7,371 bases of DNA from Actinomycetes bacterium (GTDB lineage Bacteria > Actinomycetota > Actinomycetes > S36-B12), in contig JAUHZW010000105.1 in NCBI GenBank assembly GCA_030425745.1, positions 1 through 7,371 on the forward strand, given 5' to 3'. Below, piece by piece: positions 1 to 6,770 of this stretch (positions are counted from its first letter, which is position 1; the number at the start of each line of letters is the position of its first letter). The notes under the pieces are model-generated. The model made no database searches. It worked only from the letters and a program-made list of their open reading frames with translations, and was not told the origin of the DNA. The translations under genes were made by a program, and so were the position numbers.

Positions 1-801
1 CCCGCACTCCGCAGTGTGCCGACCGAGGTGCGCACGGTGGCGACGACCCGTGACCTCGGCGTGCGGTACGGCAGCCAACCGGCCCTGCGTCGGATCACCC
101 TCGCGATCGGCGAAGGGGAGGTCGTGGCCCTGATGGGACGCAACGGCGCGGGCAAGTCGACCCTGCTGCACGCCCTCGTCGGCATCGGGCCACGCCGCAC
201 GGGCGACGTCCTCCTCGACGGGATCGACCCTGCGACTCTGGACGGCTCCGACCTGCTGCGGACCGTGGGGCTGGTGCCGCAGGAGCCGGGTGACCTGCTG
301 GAGGCGACCACGGTGGCTGAGGAGTGCCGCCTGTCCGACCGCGATGCGGACTGCGAGGCAGGCACCACGCGCGCCCTGCTCGCCCTCATGGCACCGGACA
401 TCGAGGATGGGACGCACCCGCGCGACCTGTCCGAGGGACAGCGACTCCTGCTCGTGCTCTGCATCATCCTCGCCGCCCGGCCGCCGGTGCTCCTTCTGGA
501 TGAGCCAACGCGCGGTCTGGACTATCCGACCAAGGCACGGCTCGCGCGCGTCCTCGATGACCTCGCGGACGCCGGCCACGCGATCGTCCTGGCGACCCAT
601 GACGTGGAACTCGTCGCTGAGGTCGCTGATCGCGTGGTCATGCTGGCCGAGGGAGAGGTGGTGGGCGACGGTCGCACCGAGCATGTCGTCACCTCATCAC
701 CGATGTTCGCACCGCAGGTCGCCAAGATCCTTGCGCCGCAGGAGTGGTTGACCGTCGAACAGGTGGCCGAGGCCGTCGCCGCTGCCGAGGAGGCCGGATG
801 A
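1..801 (+). CDS. ECF-type ABC transporter ATP-binding protein, C-terminal ATPase domain (5' partial)
   Basis: This is the ATPase that powers an energy-coupling-factor (ECF) importer at the inner face of the membrane. Numbering from the GTG at 16, a complete ABC domain is visible: A-loop Tyr18, Walker A GRNGAGKST (41-49), Q-loop Gln89 in VGLVPQEP, signature LSEGQ (138-142), Walker B VLLLDEP (158-164) and H-loop His195. The tail SPMFAPQVAKILAPQEWLTV is, from memory, typical of the second ATPase half of fused actinobacterial ECF proteins such as the Rv2326c type. The frame is open to the left edge (five codons, no stop) and no Shine-Dalgarno sequence precedes GTG16. I therefore treat the gene as truncated by the window, with an EcfT and/or first ATPase domain probably upstream. 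If GTG16 is the true start, the protein is 261 aa. The stop overlaps the ATG of the S component (ATGA), and that pairing supports the ECF assignment. The signature has Glu in place of the usual second Gly, a tolerated variant. Confidence 0.88.
   Translation, partial: PALRSVPTEVRTVATTRDLGVRYGSQPALRRITLAIGEGEVVALMGRNGAGKSTLLHALVGIGPRRTGDVLLDGIDPATLDGSDLLRTVGLVPQEPGDLLEATTVAEECRLSDRDADCEAGTTRALLALMAPDIEDGTHPRDLSEGQRLLLVLCIILAARPPVLLLDEPTRGLDYPTKARLARVLDDLADAGHAIVLATHDVELVAEVADRVVMLAEGEVVGDGRTEHVVTSSPMFAPQVAKILAPQEWLTVEQVAEAVAAAEEAG
787..793 (+). promoter_or_regulatory. Ribosome binding site of the ECF S-component gene
   Basis: GAGGAGG lies four bases before the ATG at 798, inside the last codons of the ATPase gene. 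It decides the start: an upstream in-frame GTG at 744 would add 18 residues overlapping the ATPase and has no comparable site. Confidence 0.65.
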
Positions 802-1640
802 CGGCCGACGTGCACGCGGTGCGGATGGGCCGCATGTCCTGGGTGGCTGTCGGCATCGCCACGGGGATCGGGCTGGTCTCGTTCCTGTGGCCGCTCGTGG
901 CGGCGCCGGACTCTGCGGCCGTCGCCCACGCGTCGGACGCACCGCTCATCTTCGCGATCGTCATTCCCGTCCTGCTCGTCGTCGTCCTCGCCCATGTGAG
1001 TGACGGCGGCCTGGACGCGACATCGCTCGCCATGCTCGGAGTGCTCAGCGCCGTGATCGCGGCACTGCGCCCCCTGGGTGGCGGTACCGCCGGGCTGGAG
1101 CCGATCTGGGCGATCCTCATCCTCGGCGCACGCGCTCTCGGGCCCGGCTTCGGCTTCTCGCTCGGCGCCATCAGTCTGTTCGCCTCGGCACTGGTCACCG
1201 GAGGAGTGGGCCCGTGGCTGCCGTTCCAGATGCTCGGAGCCGCATGGGTCGGGCTCGGCGCCGGGCTGCTCCCCCGCACCCGGTCGGGCTGGCGCGAGAT
1301 CACGATGCTCGCCGGCTATGCCGCCGTGGCCTGCCTGGCCTACGGATTCCTCATGAACCTGTGGTTCTGGCCCTTCCTCGACTCGCTGCCCGAGCAGTTG
1401 GCGTTCGCCCCGGGCGCTGATGCGGCAGACAACCTGGTGACCTGGATCCGGTTCTCGCTCGTCACGTCGCTCGGCTACGACATTCCCCGCGCGATCCTGT
1501 CCGTCGCCCTGATCGCCATCGCCGGCCGACCCATCCTCGCGGCGCTGCGACGCATGGCACGCAAGGCCGCGTTCGACGCCCCGGTGGAGTTCACGTCCAC
1601 GGATCGACCTGACCGATCGACCGAACGCATCGAGGCCTGA
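798..1640 (+). CDS. ECF transporter S component (substrate-binding membrane protein), probably corrinoid-related
   Basis: This 280-residue integral membrane protein is the likely substrate-recognising subunit of the ECF importer powered by the preceding ATPase. The start is the ATG of an ATGA overlap with a GAGGAGG site in front. Hydrophobic segments lie at about residues 14-35, 49-66, 76-92, 102-133, 142-158, 168-192 and 215-245, which fits about six membrane spans. The glycine-rich central stretch (about 114-158, with GGVGPWLPFQMLGAAWVGLGAG) and the NLWFWPF block (187-193) look like the S components of the actinobacterial Rv2325c type. The C-terminus is basic (RRMARKAAF) and then polar, probably cytoplasmic. 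The substrate cannot be read from the sequence. The cobU-cobT-cobS genes that follow in the same operon suggest a corrinoid such as cobinamide or cobalamin, or a lower-ligand precursor such as alpha-ribazole or dimethylbenzimidazole. That is inference from context. The next gene starts two bases after its stop. Confidence 0.8.
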   Translation: MTADVHAVRMGRMSWVAVGIATGIGLVSFLWPLVAAPDSAAVAHASDAPLIFAIVIPVLLVVVLAHVSDGGLDATSLAMLGVLSAVIAALRPLGGGTAGLEPIWAILILGARALGPGFGFSLGAISLFASALVTGGVGPWLPFQMLGAAWVGLGAGLLPRTRSGWREITMLAGYAAVACLAYGFLMNLWFWPFLDSLPEQLAFAPGADAADNLVTWIRFSLVTSLGYDIPRAILSVALIAIAGRPILAALRRMARKAAFDAPVEFTSTDRPDRSTERIEA

Positions 1641-1642
1641 GG

Positions 1643-3037
1643 ATGCAGGTGATCCTGCTGGGCACCGGATCGGCCGACGGCTGGCCGAACCCGTTCTGCC
1701 GCTGTGACTCCTGCGAGGCCGAGCGCTCAGCAGGGCGGAGTCGTCGACCCAGCGCCGCGCTGGTCGATGGACGCATCCTCATCGACGCCGGGCCGACCGT
1801 GCCCCATCTCCCCGCGGGCCTCGATCTCGCCGACGTCGAGCACATCCTCCTGACGCACGGTCACCCGGATCACCTGCACCCGGCGCTGCTGCTGTCGCGG
1901 GAGTGGACGCAACCGGCCCGCACGCTGCACGTCTGGGGACCGGCGGGGGCGATCGACCTGTGCCGCGACTGGGTCGGCCCCGACACGACCGTGGAATTCC
2001 ATGTGCTGGCCCCCGGTCAACGGTCGACCCTCGACACGGCCGACGGCCCGGCACAGGTCCACGTCCTCCCCGCGAGCCATGGCCACGGGAACGGAGACAC
2101 CCTGGCCGATGAGGCAGTGCTCTACCTCGTCACTGCAGTCGACGGCGCACGGCTGTTCTACGCCACCGACACCGGACCGTTCGCTCCTGCGATGTGCGGA
2201 TTGCCGCGCAGCCCGGTCGACGTGGTCCTGCTGGACGCGACCTTCGGCGACACCCTCGATCACGGCACCGGCCATCTGGACCTCGCGACGCTGCCCGGAG
2301 TGGTGGCGTCGCTCCGTGGCCACGGGACGGTCGGGCCCGAAACCCGGGTCGTCGCGACACATCTGAGCCACCACAATCCCCCGACCCCACAACTCCGCTC
2401 GCGTCTGGCATCGATCGGCGTCGAGGTGCTCGATGACGTCTCAGTCATCGACACGGCGGGATCCGCAGCGGCCCGACCCACCTCGACTCTCATCCTCGGG
2501 GGCGCTCGGTCGGGCAAGTCGAGGCACGCGGAATCCCTGCTGGCCACCGCGCGGGACGTCACCTACGTGGCCACGGGCGGAACGCGGGACGACGACCCTG
2601 AGTGGCGAGCCCGCGTCGATGCCCACCGGCGGCGACGTCCGGCCTCGTGGTCCACCCTGGAGTCCACTGACCTCGTCTCGGTGCTCGACACCGCGAGCCG
2701 ACCGATCCTGATCGACTGTCTGGCCCTGTGGCTGACCGCGCAGCTCGACGGGCACGATGCGTGGCAGCGACTCGACGACGGCGAGTGGTCCGAGGTGCTC
2801 GACGACCTCCAGCCGACCATCGATGCGCTCGGCGATGCCGTCCGACGCTGTCCGGTCGACGTCGTCCTCGTCTCGAACGAGGTGGGCATGGGCGTCGTGC
2901 CCGCGACGGCATCCGGCCGACTCTTCCAGGACCTGCTGGGTCACACGAACCGCGTGGTCGCCGATGCCTGCGATGACGTCCTGCTGGTGGTCGCCGGGCG
3001 CACTGTGACCCTCGAACGAGCGGACGTGACGACGTGA
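1643..3037 (+). CDS. cobU: Fusion: PhnP-like metallo-beta-lactamase domain + CobU (adenosylcobinamide kinase / adenosylcobinamide-phosphate guanylyltransferase)
   Basis: This 464-residue cytoplasmic protein has two enzymatic halves. Residues 1 to about 272 form a metallo-beta-lactamase fold with HxHxDH (His72, His74, Asp76, His77), His146, Asp176 and His240 as metal ligands. It also has a CxCxxC knuckle (Cys19, Cys21, Cys24) and His243, matching the extra structural zinc site of the phosphodiesterase PhnP. Residues from about 280 to 464 are CobU, which phosphorylates adenosylcobinamide and transfers GMP to it, giving AdoCbi-GDP for CobS. Visible CobU motifs are the P-loop GGARSGKS (286-293), YVATGGTRDDDPEW (308-321), the R-x3-H-x4-RP block with His328 at the place of the guanylylated histidine, LIDCLALWL (356-364) and SNEVGMGVVP (411-420). 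CobU alone is about 180 residues, so the N-terminal half is a real addition in one frame. From memory, similar fusions occur in other actinomycetes, so this is unlikely to be an assembly error. The role of the hydrolase half is unknown. The ATG follows the S-component stop by two bases, with GAGG at 1632-1635 as ribosome site. The stop overlaps the cobT GTG. Confidence 0.93.
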   Translation: MQVILLGTGSADGWPNPFCRCDSCEAERSAGRSRRPSAALVDGRILIDAGPTVPHLPAGLDLADVEHILLTHGHPDHLHPALLLSREWTQPARTLHVWGPAGAIDLCRDWVGPDTTVEFHVLAPGQRSTLDTADGPAQVHVLPASHGHGNGDTLADEAVLYLVTAVDGARLFYATDTGPFAPAMCGLPRSPVDVVLLDATFGDTLDHGTGHLDLATLPGVVASLRGHGTVGPETRVVATHLSHHNPPTPQLRSRLASIGVEVLDDVSVIDTAGSAAARPTSTLILGGARSGKSRHAESLLATARDVTYVATGGTRDDDPEWRARVDAHRRRRPASWSTLESTDLVSVLDTASRPILIDCLALWLTAQLDGHDAWQRLDDGEWSEVLDDLQPTIDALGDAVRRCPVDVVLVSNEVGMGVVPATASGRLFQDLLGHTNRVVADACDDVLLVVAGRTVTLERADVTT

Positions 3038-4092
3038 CCCGTGGGATCACACCACCCAGTGCCGATGCAGCCGCCCAGGCCAGAGCACGACAGGCGGTGC
3101 TGACCAAACCGGCCGGCGCCCTCGGCGCCCTCGAGGACACCTCCGTGTGGATGGCATCGGTGCAGGGCACGTGTCCGCCCCAGCCGTTCATGAACCCGCG
3201 CGTCGTGATCTTCGCCGGTGACCACGGTGTCGCGAGGAGCGCTGGAACATCCGCCTATCCCCCTGAGGTCACCGCACAGATGGTGGCGAACTTCATCACC
3301 GGTGGGGCGGCGGTGAACGTCCTCGCCCGCCAGGTCGGTGCCGCCGTGCGCGTGGTCGATGTGAGCGTCGATGCCCCCGCTGAGTACCTCGACGCGCTGG
3401 ATCCCGGGGTCGTGCGCCGTCGCATCCGTCGTTCCTGTGGGTCCATCGACCGGGAGGACGCTATGAGCCCGGAGGAGACGGTCGCGGCGCTCGCCCTCGG
3501 GACGGCCCTCGCTGACGAGGAGATCGATGCCGGTGCTGACATCCTCATCGCCGGTGACATGGGCATCGGGAACACGACGCCGGCAGCCGCACTGATCGCC
3601 GTGCTCACGGACTCGGATCCGTCGTCCGCCACCGGGCGAGGCACCGGCGTCGATGACGCGACGTGGGCCCGCAAGGTGTCGGTCGTTGCTGCGGCCGTCT
3701 CTCGTGCGGGACGCGACCGCGAAGCCCCGGTCCGACTGCTGGCGCGGATCGGCAGCCCCGACATCGCCGCGATGACGGGCTACCTCGCGCAGGGAGCACG
3801 TCGCGGTGTTCCTGTGGTCCTCGACGGCGTGGTGTCCTGCGCGGCTGCGCTCGTGGCGGCGCAGCTGCTCCCGGGTGCTTCGGCGTGGTGGTGTGCCGGG
3901 CACCTGTCGACGGAGCCGGGGGCTGCCCTCGCACTGGAGGAGCTCGGTCTGCGCCCACTGATCGATCTCGACCTCCGGCTGGGTGAGGGAACCGGAGCGC
4001 TGCTCGCCCTTCCACTTCTGGCCGCTGCCGCCACTACGCTCGCCGACATGGCGACGTTCGACAGTGCGGGAGTCAGCGACCGTGCGCACTGA
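3034..4092 (+). CDS. cobT: Nicotinate-nucleotide--dimethylbenzimidazole phosphoribosyltransferase
   Basis: CobT moves phosphoribose from nicotinate mononucleotide to the lower-ligand base (classically 5,6-dimethylbenzimidazole), giving alpha-ribazole 5'-phosphate for CobS. The 352-residue length is normal for the family. Visible motifs are LTKPAGALGALE (23-34, usually LTKPxGSLGxLE), FAGDHGV (60-66), GDMGIGNTT (174-182), HLSTEPGA (290-297) and LRLGEGTGA (314-322). Glu318 in the last motif corresponds to the catalytic base Glu317 of the Salmonella enzyme. The start is the GTG of a GTGA overlap with the fused cobU gene. Its ribosome site is weak (a GAGCGGA-like stretch about 10 bases upstream), so translation is probably coupled to cobU. 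The 3' end overlaps cobS by 11 bases. All key residues look intact, so an active enzyme is expected. Its base specificity cannot be read from the sequence. Confidence 0.96.
   Translation: MTRGITPPSADAAAQARARQAVLTKPAGALGALEDTSVWMASVQGTCPPQPFMNPRVVIFAGDHGVARSAGTSAYPPEVTAQMVANFITGGAAVNVLARQVGAAVRVVDVSVDAPAEYLDALDPGVVRRRIRRSCGSIDREDAMSPEETVAALALGTALADEEIDAGADILIAGDMGIGNTTPAAALIAVLTDSDPSSATGRGTGVDDATWARKVSVVAAAVSRAGRDREAPVRLLARIGSPDIAAMTGYLAQGARRGVPVVLDGVVSCAAALVAAQLLPGASAWWCAGHLSTEPGAALALEELGLRPLIDLDLRLGEGTGALLALPLLAAAATTLADMATFDSAGVSDRAH
4068..4072 (+). promoter_or_regulatory. Ribosome binding site that places the cobS start
   Basis: GGGAG sits nine bases before the GTG at 4082, inside the end of cobT. 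It favours GTG4082 over in-frame GTGs at 3983 and 4064. The resulting N-terminus (MRTDGLRLAVGTFTRIP) is the usual beginning of CobS. Confidence 0.55.
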
Positions 4093-4855
4093 TGGCCTGC
4101 GGCTGGCCGTCGGGACGTTCACGCGGATCCCGATCCCGGCTCCCGTCTCGGTAGACCGTCGCGCAGCGCGCGGGGCGATGCTGCTGTCCACTCCGATCGC
4201 CCTCCTCCTCGGCCTCGTCATCGGGATTGCCGCCCAAGTGCTGGTGAACCTCACCGCGACTCCCGGACTGCTCGCTGCACTGCTGGCGATCGGGCTGCTC
4301 GCATGGATCACGCGTGCACTCCACCTCGACGGTCTCGCCGACACCGCCGATGCACTCGGCAGCGGACGCGAGACCACCGGCGCACTCGAGATCGCCCGCC
4401 GCTCGGACATCGGGCCGTTCGGCGTCATCACCCTGATCGTCGTCCTGCTCGCTCAGGTGATCGCCTTCGCGGCCCTGCTCGACACCGGTGCCGGAGGCGG
4501 CTCCCTCCTCATCGCACTCGTCGTGGGCCGCGTGGCGATGATGCTGGCGACCACGCCCCGCGTGCCTGCAGCCCGACCGGACGGACTGGGGGCACTCGTC
4601 GCGGGAACGGTCCCCGCCTGGGCCGCCATGCTGATCGGACTGGGCTGGCTCACCCTCTTCACAGGCTCTGTGATCCGCGCCCACGGCGCGGCCGCCGGGC
4701 TCGGAACAGCGGCATCCATCCTCGGTGGCGTCGCCGTGGGCTGGTGGCTGACGCGACTGGCCGTCCGGCGGCTCGGCGGCATCACAGGTGATGTCCTCGG
4801 CGCGGTCTGCGAGGCCACGACCGCCACCGTCCTCGTCCTGCTGGTGGTGACATGA
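4082..4855 (+). CDS. cobS: Adenosylcobinamide-GDP ribazoletransferase (cobalamin synthase)
   Basis: CobS is an integral membrane enzyme that joins adenosylcobinamide-GDP (from CobU) to alpha-ribazole or its 5'-phosphate (from CobT), completing the nucleotide loop of adenosylcobalamin. The chosen start gives 257 residues, normal for the family. Visible motifs are GTFTRIPIP (11-19), the metal- and substrate-binding block LHLDGLADTADALGSG (80-95), EIARRSDIGPFG (103-114), and GGITGDVLGA (232-241) followed by Glu244. Hydrophobic segments lie at about 36-58, 61-80, 115-134, 139-156, 172-196 and 204-224, with a last one at 246-257. The GTG start overlaps the end of cobT by 11 bases and the stop overlaps the next ATG (ATGA), so all three are probably translated together. 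The open frame can be extended upstream to 3983, but the added residues do not look like CobS. Confidence 0.95.
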   Translation: MRTDGLRLAVGTFTRIPIPAPVSVDRRAARGAMLLSTPIALLLGLVIGIAAQVLVNLTATPGLLAALLAIGLLAWITRALHLDGLADTADALGSGRETTGALEIARRSDIGPFGVITLIVVLLAQVIAFAALLDTGAGGGSLLIALVVGRVAMMLATTPRVPAARPDGLGALVAGTVPAWAAMLIGLGWLTLFTGSVIRAHGAAAGLGTAASILGGVAVGWWLTRLAVRRLGGITGDVLGAVCEATTATVLVLLVVT

Positions 4856-5622
4856 CCACCAGCGACACCGGACATGAGGACACCCGACTCGCCGACCTGC
4901 TCGGTCGCATCGAACGATGTGCCGCGGAGGCAGAGCAGGCACCCGCGCCCCTGACCGGACGTCTTGCCGACCTGCAGGTCTGGTGGTCGTCCGTGGGCGG
5001 GGGCTCGGCACTCGTACCCACCCGGGTCACGGCATCCTCAGCGGAGGAGGACGACTCCCTCAGCGCGCTCCTCGCGGGCGCCGCCGAGGTCGATCGCGTC
5101 GTCGACTCCGGCGCGACCCTGGTGATCCCCCAGGTGCCCGAGCGCGACCACCTCACGGCCCTCACCGTCATCGCGCTGCTCACGCGGCGCGAGGCCAATC
5201 GGGTCGTGGACCAGCCCGAGGGCATGTCCGACGCACAGTGGATGGACCGCTGTGCGTCGGTGCGGGATCGCAGCGCTCACGCGGCCGCCCACCTGGGCGA
5301 CCACCTGGCCCTCCTCGATGCCCTCGATGCCACGGATGTCGCGTCGACCGCCGGGATGCTGCTGGGTGCGGCGGCCCGCCGCACGCCCTGCCTGATCGTC
5401 GGCACCGGCGAATGGGCAGCGGCTCTGGTGGCCGATCGGATGAGCCACGTGGCTCGGACGTGGTGGCGCCCGGCCAGCACGTCACCCGACCCGGGGCAGC
5501 AGGTGGCCGCTGAGCGGATCGGTCTGGAGCCCCTGCTTCCCCTCGACCTGACGGACGACATCGGTCTCGGCGCGGACGCGGTGATCGCCCTGCTGCGCCT
5601 GACGGAGTCGACCGGTCGCTGA
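4852..5622 (+). CDS. Shortened CobT paralogue lacking the catalytic motifs, function unknown
   Basis: I do not recognise a named family for this 256-residue soluble protein, but hand alignment to the CobT two genes upstream shows common descent. Residues 36-50 match CobT 31-45 (8 of 15 identical, including Val-Trp at 43-44). Residues 107-233 align without gaps to CobT 188-314. Within this, 162-233 has 29 of 72 positions identical by my count, including AAALVA, the Trp pair 204-205, PG (214-215), GL.PL and LDL. About 86 CobT residues between these blocks are missing, including the region of FAGDHGV. The GDMGIGNTT block is replaced by a stretch around PQVPERDHL (93-101). GEGTGA has become GLGADA, with Leu239 where the catalytic Glu should be. 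Phosphoribosyltransfer is therefore unlikely. It may partner or regulate CobT, bind a base or corrinoid, or be a vestige, although the intact frame and clean ATGA overlap with cobS argue against simple decay. Its ribosome site is weak (GGTGG at 4843-4847), implying translational coupling. It ends the operon, seven bases from the convergent gcvT. Confidence 0.85.
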   Translation: MTTSDTGHEDTRLADLLGRIERCAAEAEQAPAPLTGRLADLQVWWSSVGGGSALVPTRVTASSAEEDDSLSALLAGAAEVDRVVDSGATLVIPQVPERDHLTALTVIALLTRREANRVVDQPEGMSDAQWMDRCASVRDRSAHAAAHLGDHLALLDALDATDVASTAGMLLGAAARRTPCLIVGTGEWAAALVADRMSHVARTWWRPASTSPDPGQQVAAERIGLEPLLPLDLTDDIGLGADAVIALLRLTESTGR

Positions 5623-5629
5623 CCTGGGC

Positions 5630-6745
5630 TCAGGCGCGTGTGTTGGGCTGGACGAACGGCGGCTTGACGACTCGGAAGCGCGCCGGCCGGCCACGCACAT
5701 CCACCACCACCTCGTCGTCCACGGCGATGGCGGTGTCGAGCAGCGCGAGAGCGATGCCCTGCTTCAGCGTCGGGGAGAAGGTTCCACTGGTGGTCTCGCC
5801 GACGAGGGCACCGGCGAGCGGGTCGTCGCTGTCACTCACCCCATGCACGGGCATGTGGGGGCGCGGGATGCCACGTTCGAGAGCGAGCAGGCCGCGCAGA
5901 CGACGGGCAGGGCCCTCGGCCCGCTGTGCAGTGACGGCCGCACGACCGTGGAACGCCGGCTTGTCCCAGCCGACGGCCCAGCCGAGCAGGGCCTCCACCG
6001 GCGTGATGGTGGGGCTGATGTCCTGCCCGTGGAGCGGATATCCCATCTCGGTGCGGAGGGTGTCGCGCGCACCGAGACCCGCGGGCACCAGGCCGAATTC
6101 GCCTCCGGCGTCGAGCAGCGCATCCCAGAGATCGCCGAGGACGTCGTTCGGCGCGATGAGCTCGTACCCGTGCTCACCGGTGTACCCGGTGCGGCAGACC
6201 ACGACCGGGCGGTCATGCCAGGTCGCCATCGCCATGGCCATGTAGTCGTGGTCGGTCGGCAGTCCGAGCATCGTGAGCACCTCGGCACTGCGCGGACCCT
6301 GCACGGCGAGGATTCCGTGCGTCTCATGCTGGTCGTCGATCACGATGCCCTCGGGGACCGCTGCCCGCAGGACGTCGAGCACCGCAGCCGCGTTGGCGGC
6401 ATTCGGGATCACGTACGCGCCGTCATCGGACCAGCGGTAGACGATCAGGTCGTCGATGACACCACCGGTCTCGTTGAGCAGCATCGAGTACTGCGCCTGT
6501 CCAGCATCGATGCGCTCGAGGTCATTGGCGAGCACGGTGTTCAGCCAGGCGACCGCCCCCGGGCCGTGGATCGCGACCTTGCCCATGTGCGAGACGTCGA
6601 AGACCCCCGCCGACTCACGGACGGCCGCGTGCTCCGCCACGGTGCCGGCGTATTCGATGGGCATGTCCCAGCCACCGAAGTCCGCCATCTTGGCGCCGGC
6701 GTCGAGGTGGCGCTGGTGGAGGGGTGTGCTGCGCAGTTCGCTCAT
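5630..6745 (-). CDS. gcvT: Glycine cleavage system T protein (aminomethyltransferase)
   Basis: GcvT takes the aminomethyl group from lipoylated H protein and, with tetrahydrofolate, forms 5,10-methylenetetrahydrofolate and ammonia. The 371-residue length is typical. Visible motifs are ADFGGWDMPIEY (21-32), VSHMGK (51-56), GGVIDDLIVY (94-103) with Asp98 at the place of the catalytic aspartate, the folate-binding RTGYTGEHGYEL (185-196), GLGARDTLRTEMGYPLHGQD (223-242), and the C-terminal ETTSGTFSPTL (317-327). The start is the ATG at 6745. The N-terminus (MSELRSTPLHQRHLDAGAKM) matches the family, and there is no convincing Shine-Dalgarno sequence, only CCGGG directly before it. A TACGGT hexamer six bases upstream suggests a leaderless transcript. 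The gene stands alone: gcvH and gcvP are not in the window, and it runs against the cob operon with a 7-base gap. The pathway link to its neighbours is weak, so the placement is probably a conserved chromosomal order rather than shared function. Confidence 0.97.
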   Translation of the reverse strand: MSELRSTPLHQRHLDAGAKMADFGGWDMPIEYAGTVAEHAAVRESAGVFDVSHMGKVAIHGPGAVAWLNTVLANDLERIDAGQAQYSMLLNETGGVIDDLIVYRWSDDGAYVIPNAANAAAVLDVLRAAVPEGIVIDDQHETHGILAVQGPRSAEVLTMLGLPTDHDYMAMAMATWHDRPVVVCRTGYTGEHGYELIAPNDVLGDLWDALLDAGGEFGLVPAGLGARDTLRTEMGYPLHGQDISPTITPVEALLGWAVGWDKPAFHGRAAVTAQRAEGPARRLRGLLALERGIPRPHMPVHGVSDSDDPLAGALVGETTSGTFSPTLKQGIALALLDTAIAVDDEVVVDVRGRPARFRVVKPPFVQPNTRA

Positions 6746-6751
6746 CCCGGA

Positions 6752-6757
6752 ACCGTA
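6752..6757 (-). promoter_or_regulatory. Putative -10 element of gcvT (leaderless promoter)
   Basis: On the minus strand the hexamer TACGGT (TANNNT type) is followed by six bases (TCCGGG) and then the gcvT ATG. This spacing would put the transcription start at or next to the A of the start codon. A possible but weak -35 (GTCGAG) lies 17 bases upstream. It is predicted from pattern and spacing only. Confidence 0.45.
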
Positions 6758-6770
6758 GCGCTCCGGACAT

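Noticed and set aside
744..797. Upstream GTG start extending the S component by 18 residues
   Set aside because: The extension (RRTGGRGRRRCRGG) is a shadow of the ATPase gene, whereas ATG798 has GAGGAGG four bases before it and makes a standard ATGA overlap.
1..1640. Cobalamin riboswitch upstream of the transporter or cob genes
   Set aside because: There is no non-coding stretch long enough within the operon. Any such element would lie left of the window.
1643..3037. Possible assembly or frameshift artefact joining two separate genes (hydrolase and cobU)
   Set aside because: Both halves are complete, in one frame, joined by a short Ala/Ser/Thr-rich linker (about 271-282), and I recall the same architecture in other actinomycetes.
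2941..4431. Long minus-strand open frame (496 codons) opposite cobT and cobS
   Set aside because: It lies antisense to two genes with unmistakable motifs, its product is low-complexity and rich in Arg, Gly and Ser, and it matches no family. Such frames are common opposite GC-rich genes.
4073..5011. Minus-strand open frame (312 codons) opposite cobS
   Set aside because: Product is rich in Asp, Glu, Gly and Arg, resembling a read-out of the complementary strand of CobS. It has no start signals and no recognisable domain.
5609..5634. Palindrome CGACCGGTCG and a short CCTG-GGCT-CAGG hairpin at the junction of the convergent genes, considered as a terminator
   Set aside because: The hairpin stem is only 4 bp, there is no T-run on either strand, and the palindrome lies within coding sequence. 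Evidence is too weak to call a terminator, though termination must occur nearby.
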